A stretch of 64,000 bases of DNA from Fibrobacter sp. (GTDB lineage: Bacteria; Fibrobacterota; Chitinivibrionia; Chitinivibrionales; Chitinispirillaceae). The stretch spans positions 1 through 64,000 of the forward strand of contig JAAYIG010000222.1 of NCBI GenBank assembly GCA_012523595.1. Direction: 5' to 3'. A program made the translations under genes and the position numbers. Shown here piece after piece: positions 35,731 to 44,432 of the stretch (positions within the stretch are counted from its first letter, which is position 1; each line of letters starts with the position of its first letter). The notes beneath the pieces were generated by a model. It ran no database searches, was not told the DNA's origin, and worked only from the letters and a program-made list of their open reading frames with translations.

Positions 35731-37041
35731 GTGCCATTTAAAACGGTGCTGTACCTGCCATCTCAGGCAGCAGCGGAAACGGAAGCCACTGTCACAAGGT
35801 GGCATGTAAAACCGGGAGAGAATTTTAACAAGGGCCAGATATTTGCCGAGGTGGAGAGCGCAAAGTCCACATTCGAATTCGAAGCTCCTTGTGATGGCAA
35901 AGTCATCTCCATCCTCTGCCAGGAAGGTAACTCAACATCCTTTGATTCTCCCGTCATTGAAATAGAAACCAGCGACACATCACTGAAAAAAACCATTCCC
36001 ACCGCAGGAAACAAGGCTCCGGAATTTCCCCAGATGGAAATCACGGCTGTCGAGAAGCTGCATGAACCGCAGATACGCACAATCTCCATGCTGGGTATAG
36101 GAACCTATCTTCCTGAAAGGATTGTAGCCAACAGTGAAATCCTGGTCGATCATCCGGACATCACTGAGGATTATATCTTTGGAGTAACCGGCATAAGGGA
36201 GCGCCGCTGGGCAAAGAAGGATGAAAAGCCCTCTGATATGGCCTATGCAGCATCACTGCAGGCAATCCGGAATTCAAATCTCACTCCTCAGGAGATAGAT
36301 GCTATCGTAGTGTCAACTACCACTCCTGATGTAATGATGCCATCGACAGCCTGCATACTGCAGGGAAAACTGGGAATAAGAGGCGTGCCGTCATTCGACA
36401 TAAACGCTGCATGCTCAGGATGGCTCTACGGGATTTCTGTAGCTAAAGGACTGATATTATCCGGAATGGCACAGAACGTCCTCGTTACAGCAGTTGACAT
36501 GCAATCAAGACTTCTCGATAAAAAAGACAGAAACACCTACTTTCTCTTCGGTGATGGAGCCGGAGCAACGGTAATTTCAGGCAACCAGCCCGGACACACA
36601 ATTAAGTGTGAAATTCTCACCGCCGATGCCGGCGGACTGCACATGGCCAGAAGAGAATACAAAGGCTACGAGGTACCTGCAAATACCACAGATTCCGACC
36701 CCTGGATCCGCCTTGACGGAAAGGCGCTGTTCAGGTTTGCAACCGAAAGCTTCTCATCACTGGTCAGGGAACTGATCATAAAGAGTGGATGGCAGCCTTC
36801 GGACATACGATGGATCGTACCGCATCAGGCCAACAGCAGAATCCTTAAAGCTGCGGCACAGAGAAGCGGCGTCCCATTCGACAGATTCTATCTGAATATC
36901 GACAGAGTCGGAAATACATCAAGTGCAAGTATCCCGATTGCCCTTTCTGAAATAGAGCGCGGACTGCAGAAAAACGACAAAATCATCTTCTGCACAGTCG
37001 GCGCGGGAATCACCGCCGGCGGTTTGTCAGTCGAGTGGTGA
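35731..37041 (+). CDS. Lipoyl domain fused to 3-oxoacyl-ACP synthase III (FabH-like)
   Basis: The GTG at 35731 lies one base after the E1 stop and has GAGAGAGG ten bases upstream; 436 residues follow. Residues 1-80 are a lipoyl/biotinyl domain (VTRWHVKPGENFNKGQ, VESAKSTFEFEAP) with Lys45 in the lipoylation position. A Pro-rich linker lacks the peripheral-subunit-binding motif of E2 proteins. Residues about 115-436 are a full KAS III: Cys228 in INAACSGWLYG, His365 in PHQANSR and Asn395 in GNTSSAS, i.e. the complete triad. The E2 acyltransferase domain normally downstream of a lipoyl domain is replaced by the synthase. I infer that E1 loads the lipoyl arm and the synthase uses that acyl group to prime chain elongation. 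E3 and ACP must come from elsewhere. Confidence 0.88.
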   Translation: MPFKTVLYLPSQAAAETEATVTRWHVKPGENFNKGQIFAEVESAKSTFEFEAPCDGKVISILCQEGNSTSFDSPVIEIETSDTSLKKTIPTAGNKAPEFPQMEITAVEKLHEPQIRTISMLGIGTYLPERIVANSEILVDHPDITEDYIFGVTGIRERRWAKKDEKPSDMAYAASLQAIRNSNLTPQEIDAIVVSTTTPDVMMPSTACILQGKLGIRGVPSFDINAACSGWLYGISVAKGLILSGMAQNVLVTAVDMQSRLLDKKDRNTYFLFGDGAGATVISGNQPGHTIKCEILTADAGGLHMARREYKGYEVPANTTDSDPWIRLDGKALFRFATESFSSLVRELIIKSGWQPSDIRWIVPHQANSRILKAAAQRSGVPFDRFYLNIDRVGNTSSASIPIALSEIERGLQKNDKIIFCTVGAGITAGGLSVEW

Positions 37042-37198
37042 TCAGTTTACATAGTTTTTTCCGCTGTCACTGTTTATCCGGATCGGCTCCATGCTGAACA
37101 CGACCGGATAAACGGTTTTTATTCTTTTCTTTCCTGAACCAGTTTTCTCGTGTGTAAAAAGTACTCTCTCAGGACCAACATTAAAGAGAGAAGAAAAC

Positions 37199-37918
37199 AT
37201 GGAAACCTCAACCGGGGAAGATTTACCCTCTCTGCAGGCACCTTCGAGTGCTGCCGGACACAGGATGCGGCTGCTGGAGCGCTTCATATCCTCCGGTATC
37301 ACCGCTTTTCACCCCCATGAAATACTGGAACTGCTGTTAACCTATGCTATTCCCAGGCAGGATACAAAGACTCTGGCCAAAGCCCTTATCTCAAGATTCA
37401 GAAGTATCGGTGGAGTGATAAACGCATCACCTGAGGAGCTCATCGAGGTAAAAGGAATCACCCGCCGAACCGCATTCCTCTTCCCTCTCCTTAAGGACAT
37501 CATGGGAATCTGTCTCAGGGAGAGATACGAAAAGCAGGAGATCATTTCTCACAGGAGAGATGTTGAGGAGTATCTGAGGTTTTATTTCGGGCAGCGCAGA
37601 GATGAGTATGTTGCTTCTCTTTTTCTTGATAATGCCAACCACATCATCAAAACAGAAATCGTTTCTGAGGGTATTGTTAATCAGTGTGCTGTTTACCCCC
37701 GGGCCATAGTGGAGAAGGCACTTGGCTGCGGAGCCGCATCTGTGCTTCTTGCCCACAACCATCCTGGCGGCGGACTCAATCCCTCCGAAGCCGACTGGCT
37801 TCTGACCGAAAGGATTTTTCAAATTGGCAAACTGCTGGAATTACCGCTTCTTGACCATATAATTATCTCCAGCAATAAGGTAGTCAGCCTCAGAGACCTG
37901 CCCCGCTGGCCTCATTGA
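37199..37918 (+). CDS. radC: RadC-family (JAMM/MPN) protein
   Basis: The 239-residue protein has N-terminal helix-hairpin-helix-like helices (AFHPHEILELLLTYAIPRQD ... INASPEELIEVKGI) and the JAMM motif with EIVSEG and LLAHNHPGGGLNPSEADW, so the zinc ligands His-x-His and the Asp are intact. It ends in the family segment LDHIIISSNKVVSLRD. Despite the name, a role in DNA repair is not established. It shows no clear link to its neighbours. Confidence 0.93.
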   Translation: METSTGEDLPSLQAPSSAAGHRMRLLERFISSGITAFHPHEILELLLTYAIPRQDTKTLAKALISRFRSIGGVINASPEELIEVKGITRRTAFLFPLLKDIMGICLRERYEKQEIISHRRDVEEYLRFYFGQRRDEYVASLFLDNANHIIKTEIVSEGIVNQCAVYPRAIVEKALGCGAASVLLAHNHPGGGLNPSEADWLLTERIFQIGKLLELPLLDHIIISSNKVVSLRDLPRWPH

Positions 37919-38015
37919 AATATTAACAAATACAAGCATTTTCAGGTACTCAATAAGCGCGCTGCCAGAGTGAGCCGGAAACAGACCCCGATATAATCTT
38001 TTCTTTGCAGGTTTT

Positions 38016-38069
38016 CGATTCCGATACCGATTCCGATACCGATTCCGATACCGATGCCGATACCGATGC
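38016..38069. repeat. Nine-unit hexanucleotide tandem repeat
   Basis: Nine consecutive six-base units of the form CGATNC: CGATTC and CGATAC alternate three times, then CGATGC, CGATAC, CGATGC. The array is intergenic, ending 51 bases upstream of the TonB-receptor start, and its copy number may vary by slippage. Confidence 0.9.
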
Positions 38070-38120
38070 CGGTTTAAGATAGATATTACAAAACACTGTT
38101 CAATAGTGTATTTTCTTCTC

Positions 38121-40469
38121 ATGCATCCGTGTTTCCGTTTTCACAGTTTCTCAATAGCTTTACTTTACATCTTGCTACTGATCTCCCAGTCATTCGCTGG
38201 AAAAATTGTTGGGAATGTGAAAAATGCCCAGACCGGAAAGCCTCTCTCCGGAGTGATGGTTGAAATAGAGGGCAGTGATATTTCTACGCTCACAGATTCC
38301 ACCGGTTTCTTCAGGTTTGAATCGGTTCCCTCAGGCTCCTTCAACCTCCTCTTTTTTCATGAAAAATCTGAGCCTTTGTCAATAACCGATATCTTTGTGC
38401 CAGGTGATGGAGAGAAGAGGATTGACGCAGAGATGAATCCGGTTATTGCCAATCTGGAGAAGATGGTTGTGACCGGGCATGCATTTCGCCGCGCTCCTGA
38501 CATGTCATCATCCACAAAGATGATGAACTTTGATGAAATCCTGCGCTCTCCCGGAGCACTGGTTGACGTTCAGAGAGCTGTTCAGGACCTCCCCAGCGTC
38601 TCATCGGCTGCAGATAATACCAACGAGATCATTGTCAGAGGGGGAAATCCGGGAGAAAACCTTCTTATAATGGATAATATTGAAATTCCCAATCCAAATC
38701 ATTTTGCAGACCAGGGTTCCGGAGGCGGTGTCATCTCCCTTATCAATCCTCTTCTTGTAAAAGGCCTCACCTTTAACGCCGGAGCACCCCCGGCCCAGTA
38801 CGGAGGGAAAGCGTCATCGGTATTGGATGTCAAGCTACGGGAAGGGAACGATAAAATTGTGCTTGGAGGAGTGGACCTGGGGATGGCAGGAGTGGGATTT
38901 CATGCAGAAGGTCCTCTCTGGAGAGGTGCCAATTTCATGGCTTCTGCCACAAAAAGCTACCTCGACCTCTTCTCAAAATTTGCCGATGCTACAGCGATTC
39001 CTGAATACTGGGGTTTACAGGGGAAAGTCGCACAGAATATCGGCAGCCAGAAACTTTACGCCAACTTCATATATGGTGACAACGCAATAGAGATCGCGGA
39101 TGCCAGCGGGCAGATAGGTACCGACGGGGATGAGATCGAGGCCGGAGGAAAGGTTTATGCAGCAGGTGTAAGCTGGGAGGGAAACTGGGGGGAAAGATTC
39201 TCGACACTGGTAACACTCTCAGGAACCGGAAACAGTTTTGAAAGGCTTGAATACTCAATTAACCCCGATGACACCCGTGATACATTCTTTACCAATACAT
39301 CGATGGAACAGGAACAGACCATCAAGGTACAGGGTTCACTCGATCTGCCCAGAAACACCCGGATTCAGGCCGGAATTCTGGCCAGACGATGCGATTTTGA
39401 TATCGATATCTGGGAGCGTCCCGACACTATCAACGACTCTGTATACCACAGAGCAGCGAAATCCGGCCAGATCGCTTACAAGTACGGTGGATTTATCTCC
39501 GGGATTTTCTATCCTCTCGATCAGCTGAGATTCATTCCCGGTATACGCGTCGATGGGTTTACATACAATCAAAACCGCTATATCTCTCCCAGATTGGGAC
39601 TTGTATATTCTTTCCCCTCAGGAATAGATCTGACCGGTTCTTTCGGGATACAATATCAGGACCCGGACTACGCCGATCTTGTGGCAACGAAACAGAACAA
39701 AAATCTCAAGCCACGGAAAGCCACCACAGGTATCCTGGGTGCAGAGTATCTACTTAAGAAGATTTCCGCCAAAACGGTGGTTGAGACATACTATAAGCAA
39801 TATGATGATCTTCCGGTGGAAGAAGCACTGATGACCCCGGACAGCCTCGATAAATCAGACGTTCTCCTCTCGGTGGGTAAAGGCAGAAGTTATGGAATAG
39901 AGTTTTTCATCCAGAAAAAATTGACACGCAATTTCTTCTTCACTGCTGCCTACTCACTCTCCAGGTCTGAATACCTTGACCCCAGACCAGGCCGGGAAAA
40001 CCAGTGGTACCGTGGTGACTTTGACTTCCGCAATGCCCTGACTGTTACCGGCGGCTGTAAAATCGATCTTATAGAGAAAGAATGGTATAAAAAGGTCCAT
40101 GATTCCTGGTGGCTCATCGCCCTCTCCCCTGTCATCCCCATCGCAGACCGGGTCGAGCTTTCGGCAAAATGGAGATACCTCGGAGGACGCCCCAGAACTC
40201 AGCCTGTCTGGAACAAAGAATACGAGCGATGGGTGTTAAATCAGCATGACCTGAACTCTTCACAATACCCTGATTACCACAGGCTGGATCTGCGATTTGA
40301 GCGGCGCTACGGCTTTGGATTTCTGCATATGATTTACTATTTTGATCTTCAGAATATTTATAACAAGAAAAATATCTGGAACTACATGTATTCTAACCAT
40401 CACGCAAGTGAAACACCCATTTATCAATTTCAGTTTTTTCCGGCAGGAGGGGTGATCATTGGATTTTAA
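38121..40469 (+). CDS. TonB-dependent receptor-like outer-membrane protein
   Basis: From the ATG at 38121 the protein has 782 residues with a signal peptide (FSIALLYILLLISQSFAG). A carboxypeptidase-regulatory-like domain follows (GNVKNAQTGKPLSGVMVEIEG), then a plug: SAADNTNEIIVRGGNPGENLLIMDNIEI and a barrel rich in aromatic strands to FFPAGGVIIGF. The ending is the aromatic residue usual for barrels. No TonB box is obvious. The start lacks a good ribosome site; a GTG five codons earlier is an alternative. Its last 11 bases overlap the ligase gene downstream, suggesting co-translation. Confidence 0.88.
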   Translation: MHPCFRFHSFSIALLYILLLISQSFAGKIVGNVKNAQTGKPLSGVMVEIEGSDISTLTDSTGFFRFESVPSGSFNLLFFHEKSEPLSITDIFVPGDGEKRIDAEMNPVIANLEKMVVTGHAFRRAPDMSSSTKMMNFDEILRSPGALVDVQRAVQDLPSVSSAADNTNEIIVRGGNPGENLLIMDNIEIPNPNHFADQGSGGGVISLINPLLVKGLTFNAGAPPAQYGGKASSVLDVKLREGNDKIVLGGVDLGMAGVGFHAEGPLWRGANFMASATKSYLDLFSKFADATAIPEYWGLQGKVAQNIGSQKLYANFIYGDNAIEIADASGQIGTDGDEIEAGGKVYAAGVSWEGNWGERFSTLVTLSGTGNSFERLEYSINPDDTRDTFFTNTSMEQEQTIKVQGSLDLPRNTRIQAGILARRCDFDIDIWERPDTINDSVYHRAAKSGQIAYKYGGFISGIFYPLDQLRFIPGIRVDGFTYNQNRYISPRLGLVYSFPSGIDLTGSFGIQYQDPDYADLVATKQNKNLKPRKATTGILGAEYLLKKISAKTVVETYYKQYDDLPVEEALMTPDSLDKSDVLLSVGKGRSYGIEFFIQKKLTRNFFFTAAYSLSRSEYLDPRPGRENQWYRGDFDFRNALTVTGGCKIDLIEKEWYKKVHDSWWLIALSPVIPIADRVELSAKWRYLGGRPRTQPVWNKEYERWVLNQHDLNSSQYPDYHRLDLRFERRYGFGFLHMIYYFDLQNIYNKKNIWNYMYSNHHASETPIYQFQFFPAGGVIIGF

Positions 40470-41769
40470 ACCTGAATATTCATGGGAATTTTTATCACAA
40501 GATGAGATACAGGCAAAAACGCTGCGGGCATTGCGTAACCATATCAGACACGCTAAGGAAGTATCTACTTACTACAAAGAAATGTTGTGGGACATTGCAC
40601 CTGAGGACATAAAATCTTTCGAGGATTTTCAGCGTGTCCCCTTTACAGGAAAAACTTCCCTTGCTGAACACAATTCCCGTTTTCTGGGATGTGATCCCGG
40701 ATCGGTCGTGGAGACAGTTGTAACAAGCGGTTCTACCGGAAAACCGGTTCATTTCGCACTTACATCAAATGATCTGGAACGGCTCGCTTTTAACGAAGCG
40801 CTCTCATTCCACAGCATCGGGATTCATCCCGGCGACACTGCTCAGATCCTTGTCAGCCTCGACAGGCTCTTTATCGCCGGAATGGCCTACTACAGAGGAT
40901 TGACACTGCTTGGAGCCAATACCATGCGTATCGGCGTGCTGCCAATTGAGATGCAGAAACACTATATCGAGACATTCTCACCAACAGTTCTGATAGGTGT
41001 GCCTTCTTTTATCAAAAAACTTGGGCTTGAGCTTTCCAAAACCTCTTTCGATACAGTAAACAGCTCGGTGAAGAAAATTATCTGCATCGGTGAATCTCTG
41101 CGCACCCAGGACATGGAGCTTAACTCCGTCGGCAGATCCATTCAGGAAATTTGGGGAGCAAAGGTATTTTCCACCTACGCTTCCACAGAGATGTCCGTTT
41201 CCTACTGCGAATGCTCGGAACAACTGGGCGGTCATGCTCACCCGGAACTGGTTTACACAGAGATTGTCGATGAATCGGGGAAACCAGTTCCTGATGGTAC
41301 TCCGGGAGAGCTGGTAGCTACCCCTCTGGGGATAGAAGGGATGCCGCTGATCAGATACAGAACCGGAGATATCACATTCTCTATCACGCAACCCTGTACC
41401 TGCGGGAGAAATTCGATACGTATCGGTCCGATCCTGGGACGTAAATCACAGATGATAAAACTGAAAGGGACCACGGTGTATCCGCTGGCCATCACAAATG
41501 CCCTGGATGAGATCGAGGAGATTAAAGACTATATCATTATTCTTGAGAATGATGATTCCCTCTCGGACAGGGTGGCTATTCATGTGGCTACAACACCGGC
41601 TTCGGTCGAGAAAATTTCCAACCGGCTCAGAGCTGTTGCAAGGGTAAATTTTCCGGTTCTGGTTTCAAATATCGCTACCATTCAATCACTTCGCGGCGCA
41701 TCACGCAAGAAGATACGCATACTTGACTGGCGCCAGCAGGTCCTTGGCAAATCGACGAGCCTTAAATGA
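40459..41769 (+). CDS. PaaK/CapK-like AMP-forming ligase
   Basis: The gene starts at a TTG (40459) inside the receptor gene, with AGGAGGGG six bases upstream. The 436-residue protein is an adenylate-forming enzyme of the phenylacetate-CoA ligase type: the phosphate loop TSGSTGKPVHF, the adenine-binding YASTEMS, GELVATPLG and RYRTGDIT with the conserved Asp, then a C-terminal domain with MIKLKGTTVYP. It would activate an aryl or fatty carboxylic acid; such proteins (CapK) also occur in polysaccharide and lipid clusters. It overlaps the glycosyltransferase by four bases. Confidence 0.87.
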   Translation: MDFKPEYSWEFLSQDEIQAKTLRALRNHIRHAKEVSTYYKEMLWDIAPEDIKSFEDFQRVPFTGKTSLAEHNSRFLGCDPGSVVETVVTSGSTGKPVHFALTSNDLERLAFNEALSFHSIGIHPGDTAQILVSLDRLFIAGMAYYRGLTLLGANTMRIGVLPIEMQKHYIETFSPTVLIGVPSFIKKLGLELSKTSFDTVNSSVKKIICIGESLRTQDMELNSVGRSIQEIWGAKVFSTYASTEMSVSYCECSEQLGGHAHPELVYTEIVDESGKPVPDGTPGELVATPLGIEGMPLIRYRTGDITFSITQPCTCGRNSIRIGPILGRKSQMIKLKGTTVYPLAITNALDEIEEIKDYIIILENDDSLSDRVAIHVATTPASVEKISNRLRAVARVNFPVLVSNIATIQSLRGASRKKIRILDWRQQVLGKSTSLK

Positions 41770-42992
41770 AAGATACCCTGGAGTCATTACGGACTGTCGT
41801 CATAGTCCCAACCTACAATAATGTCCTCACTGTCTCCGGTGTTATCGCCGGCATTAAAAAGCATGTACGGGATATTATAGTTGTCAATGACGGTTCCACG
41901 GATGGCACAGCAGAGATTCTCCGTAGTGAAGAGGGAATATCCCTGATAGAGTTTCCCTCCAACCGCGGCAAGGGAGCTGCTTTGAAAGAAGCATTCAAGT
42001 TCGCTGTGGAAAAAGGATTTACACATGCTATAACCGTAGATGCTGACGGACAGCACATAAACGATGACATCCCGCTTTTTCTGCAGGCAATTGAAAGAGA
42101 ACCTGGAACTCTCTGGATCGGCGATCGCATCACTCCAGTTGAAGGCGGGCTGCCTCAACCGGCAAAATCCCGGTTCGGACGACGGTTCGGCGCATTCTGG
42201 TACAAGTTCTATACCGGTATTTATATCCGGGACACACAATCAGGATTCAGGGCCTATCCTCTGAGGGAGATCTCCTCTATCAACTGCAGAGGTGAACGTT
42301 ATGAATATGAAATCGAGATCCTGATCTGCACCGCCTGGAGACACATACCTGTCAAGAGTATCCCGGTTCACATTCTCTATCATGAAGAAAGAGTGTCGCA
42401 TTTTCACCCTGTGCGGGACTTTATGCGCATAAGTAAAATCAACTCCAGGGCGGCAATCTCCAGAATTTTCTTTCCCCGGAAATACCTTGAATCCGGAGGT
42501 CTGGAGATAAGAGAAAAAATTCTTTCCCTGATTGTCAATGAGTTACGCTCGAATGCCACTCCGTCCAGAGCCGCGTTTTCCCTTGCATTCGGAGTATTCA
42601 TGGGAGTAACTCCCATTCATGGTTTCCAGGTGATAACACTTCTTGCCCTGGCCATAGTACTCCGCCTCAATAAACCACTTGCCATGCTGGGAGTAAGTGT
42701 ATCCTCTGCACCACTGCTTCCATTCTGGATCGCCGCCGGTATCTGGACAGGAAAAGTGATACTTCCCCAAAACCTCTTATCACCTGCATTATCTCTAATC
42801 AGATTACCGCAGGACAGCGCATTGCTGATCGGCTTTATTCATTTTGTAATCGGAAGTTTTGTGCTGGCAGTAGTCTGCGGTATAGCGGTGTTTTTCATCA
42901 GCCTGCCTGTCTTCCGCTCAATCCGCGGAAGAAGAAAGTTCCTGTTGAGAAGTCCCTTTGTAAAGGCTGTTGAAAGTATCCCTGAGAAGTGA
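41766..42992 (+). CDS. GT2 glycosyltransferase fused to DUF2062
   Basis: The ATG overlaps the ligase stop (ATGA). Residues 10-235 are a GT-A family 2 transferase of the dolichol-phosphate-mannose-synthase type: VVIVPTYNN, VNDGSTDGT, NRGKGAAL and VDADGQH with the DxD metal site. Residues about 260-400 are a DUF2062 membrane domain: GVFMGVTPIHGFQ followed by three hydrophobic segments. The fusion suggests sugar transfer at the inner face of the membrane, possibly onto a lipid. The last 75 bases overlap fliS on the other strand. Confidence 0.87.
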   Translation: MKDTLESLRTVVIVPTYNNVLTVSGVIAGIKKHVRDIIVVNDGSTDGTAEILRSEEGISLIEFPSNRGKGAALKEAFKFAVEKGFTHAITVDADGQHINDDIPLFLQAIEREPGTLWIGDRITPVEGGLPQPAKSRFGRRFGAFWYKFYTGIYIRDTQSGFRAYPLREISSINCRGERYEYEIEILICTAWRHIPVKSIPVHILYHEERVSHFHPVRDFMRISKINSRAAISRIFFPRKYLESGGLEIREKILSLIVNELRSNATPSRAAFSLAFGVFMGVTPIHGFQVITLLALAIVLRLNKPLAMLGVSVSSAPLLPFWIAAGIWTGKVILPQNLLSPALSLIRLPQDSALLIGFIHFVIGSFVLAVVCGIAVFFISLPVFRSIRGRRKFLLRSPFVKAVESIPEK

Positions 42993-43295
42993 CATTATGG
43001 AGACAGCATTCCTGTATTCATCCTTGCTGTCTTTTTCCAGAAGACAATAGCAGTAGTCATAGAGGTAAAAAAGACCCTGCGAGAGATCATCGTCGATTAC
43101 AAGCACCCTTTCCAGTTCCGCGAGAATATTCTGAGCACGGTCAAGAAGAAGCCTGTCTGCCGGAGAATCGGTTTCTACGACTTTCTGTATGAGGTTAACG
43201 CACTTTTCATGGAGCATGCAGATCACTCTGGAATTGGAAGCTGTCTGGATCTGCATGCTGGCGTATTTCCTGGCAGTATTGTAAAGAGAATTCAT
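42918..43295 (-). CDS. fliS: Flagellin export chaperone FliS
   Basis: The 125-residue protein starts with NSLYNTARKYASMQIQTASNSRVICMLHEKCVNLIQK, close to the FliS N-terminus (..Y...Q..TASP..LI.MLY..A...). The helices continue with RAQNILAELERVL and LFYLYDYCYCLLEK, matching the FliS NL.LYDY segment. FliS caps the C-terminal helix of flagellin before export. It lies 22 bases downstream of the flagellin gene, and its 3' end overlaps the convergent glycosyltransferase gene by 75 bases. Confidence 0.8.
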   Translation of the reverse strand: MNSLYNTARKYASMQIQTASNSRVICMLHEKCVNLIQKVVETDSPADRLLLDRAQNILAELERVLVIDDDLSQGLFYLYDYCYCLLEKDSKDEYRNAVSIMSLLRDTFNSLYKGTSQQELSSSAD

Positions 43296-43317
43296 ACCGG
43301 GAGTAAGGTCTCAGGCA

Positions 43318-44157
43318 TCAGCCCAAAAGCCCCATAATGTGATTCTGGGTAATCTGATTGAATCTGCTGAACGCCTTTATTCCACCCTCCTGAAGTAATC
43401 TTTCTCTGGTTAACTCCGCAAGGCCTGCCGCCATATCCTGGTCACGTAAAACCGATTCTGCAGCCTGGGTATTAACCATTGCTACAGAAAGGTTATTGAT
43501 AGCGGATTCCAGCCTGTTGAATGCCGCCCCTACAGTACTCCTCTGCGCATTGACCGAATTCAGAGCATTGTCGATTGCTGAAATCGCAGCTTCAGCATCA
43601 CTGGATGTAGCAATCGATGTTAAAGCCAGATCCTGAGCAGCAGCTCCGAAATTCACCTCCGGAAAGGTTATCTGGTCACTTATCTCAGGCCCAGCCTGGA
43701 TAATCGCATCGCCTGATGCCAGTTCCTCTCCGCCGCTTACCCCTTGTCTGTTGAACTGAGCTGATGTGGAAATACGGTTGATTTCGGCTGTAATCTGCTG
43801 ATACTCGACATCTAAAGTCTGCCTGTCCTTGTCGGTCAGAGTATCATTGCGGGCTTGAATCGCCAGATTTCTTTGACGTTGAAGCAGACTGGAGATCTGC
43901 GTTGCGGCACCATCGGCAATGTTGAGAGCAGACATGGAGTCCTCCACATTGCGCGAAGCCATCTTGAAGCCTCTGATACGGGTATCGAGTTGCTCGGCTA
44001 TTGCCAACCCCGCCGCATCATCACTTGCCCGGTTAATCTTTTTGGCAGTGGAAAGTCGCTCCAGAATCTTCTTGAGTTCCCTGCTTGTTTTCTTCAGCAC
44101 CCGTTCGGTACTGCGCCCATTTACGGCAAACTGCGGTCCTGTACCTTGGACTTGCAT
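43318..44157 (-). CDS. fliC: Flagellin
   Basis: This 279-residue protein has the two conserved flagellin ends only: STAKKINRASDDAAGLAIAEQLDTRIRG near residue 37 and, at the end, VNTQAAESVLRDQDMAAGLAELTRE followed by a C-terminal helix. The central variable domain is nearly absent, so the filament surface would be small (core D0/D1 plus a short hinge). AGGGAGGTGTCC precedes the ATG, and a sigma-28 promoter lies 48 bases upstream. It is the filament protein, exported with help of FliS. Confidence 0.94.
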   Translation of the reverse strand: MQVQGTGPQFAVNGRSTERVLKKTSRELKKILERLSTAKKINRASDDAAGLAIAEQLDTRIRGFKMASRNVEDSMSALNIADGAATQISSLLQRQRNLAIQARNDTLTDKDRQTLDVEYQQITAEINRISTSAQFNRQGVSGGEELASGDAIIQAGPEISDQITFPEVNFGAAAQDLALTSIATSSDAEAAISAIDNALNSVNAQRSTVGAAFNRLESAINNLSVAMVNTQAAESVLRDQDMAAGLAELTRERLLQEGGIKAFSRFNQITQNHIMGLLG

Positions 44158-44205
44158 TGGACACCTCCCTGTAAAATTCTCTTAAAAAACAGCTTCCCCT
44201 TATAT

Positions 44206-44232
44206 TTATCGGCAGATTTTTCTCAAACTTTA
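44206..44232 (-). promoter_or_regulatory. Sigma-28 (FliA) promoter of flagellin
   Basis: On the minus strand TAAA is followed after exactly 15 bases by GCCGATAA, the consensus -35 and -10 of the flagellar sigma factor. The -10 element lies about 48 bases before the flagellin ATG. It implies late-class flagellar expression and a fliA gene elsewhere in the genome. Confidence 0.9.
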
Positions 44233-44363
44233 GCCTTTTTTGCAAATTTTATCCTGATTTTGAAAAAAATGCCATAGAGAAATGCCTTTAGGAGATCTTT
44301 TCGATGGGATTACAGGTATTACCTGCAATGCAGCAAGAATTGTACCGAGAGCTAAATCACAAA

Positions 44364-44380
44364 TTCACCTTTGAGGTGAA
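44364..44380 (-). terminator. Possible terminator hairpin downstream of the macro-domain gene
   Basis: TTCACCT and AGGTGAA form a seven-base stem with a three-base loop; on the minus strand TTTGTGATTT follows. It lies about 50 bases past the macro-domain stop. The T-tract is weak. The element AAATTCACCTT recurs 45 bases away. Confidence 0.4.
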
Positions 44381-44432
44381 ATCGTGACTTAATCCCTTAA
44401 ATCAAAAATTCACCTTCAAGATGATTTCCCAC

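Noticed and set aside
33768-37041. Ordinary pyruvate or branched-chain dehydrogenase operon
   Set aside because: No E2 acyltransferase or E3 dihydrolipoyl dehydrogenase is present; the lipoyl domain is joined to a ketoacyl synthase.
37042-37302. 86-codon minus-strand frame between the lipoyl-KAS and radC genes
   Set aside because: It runs into radC on the opposite strand, lacks a ribosome site and has no protein-like features.
38016-38069. CRISPR array
   Set aside because: Units are six bases long and contiguous, without spacers; it is a simple tandem repeat.
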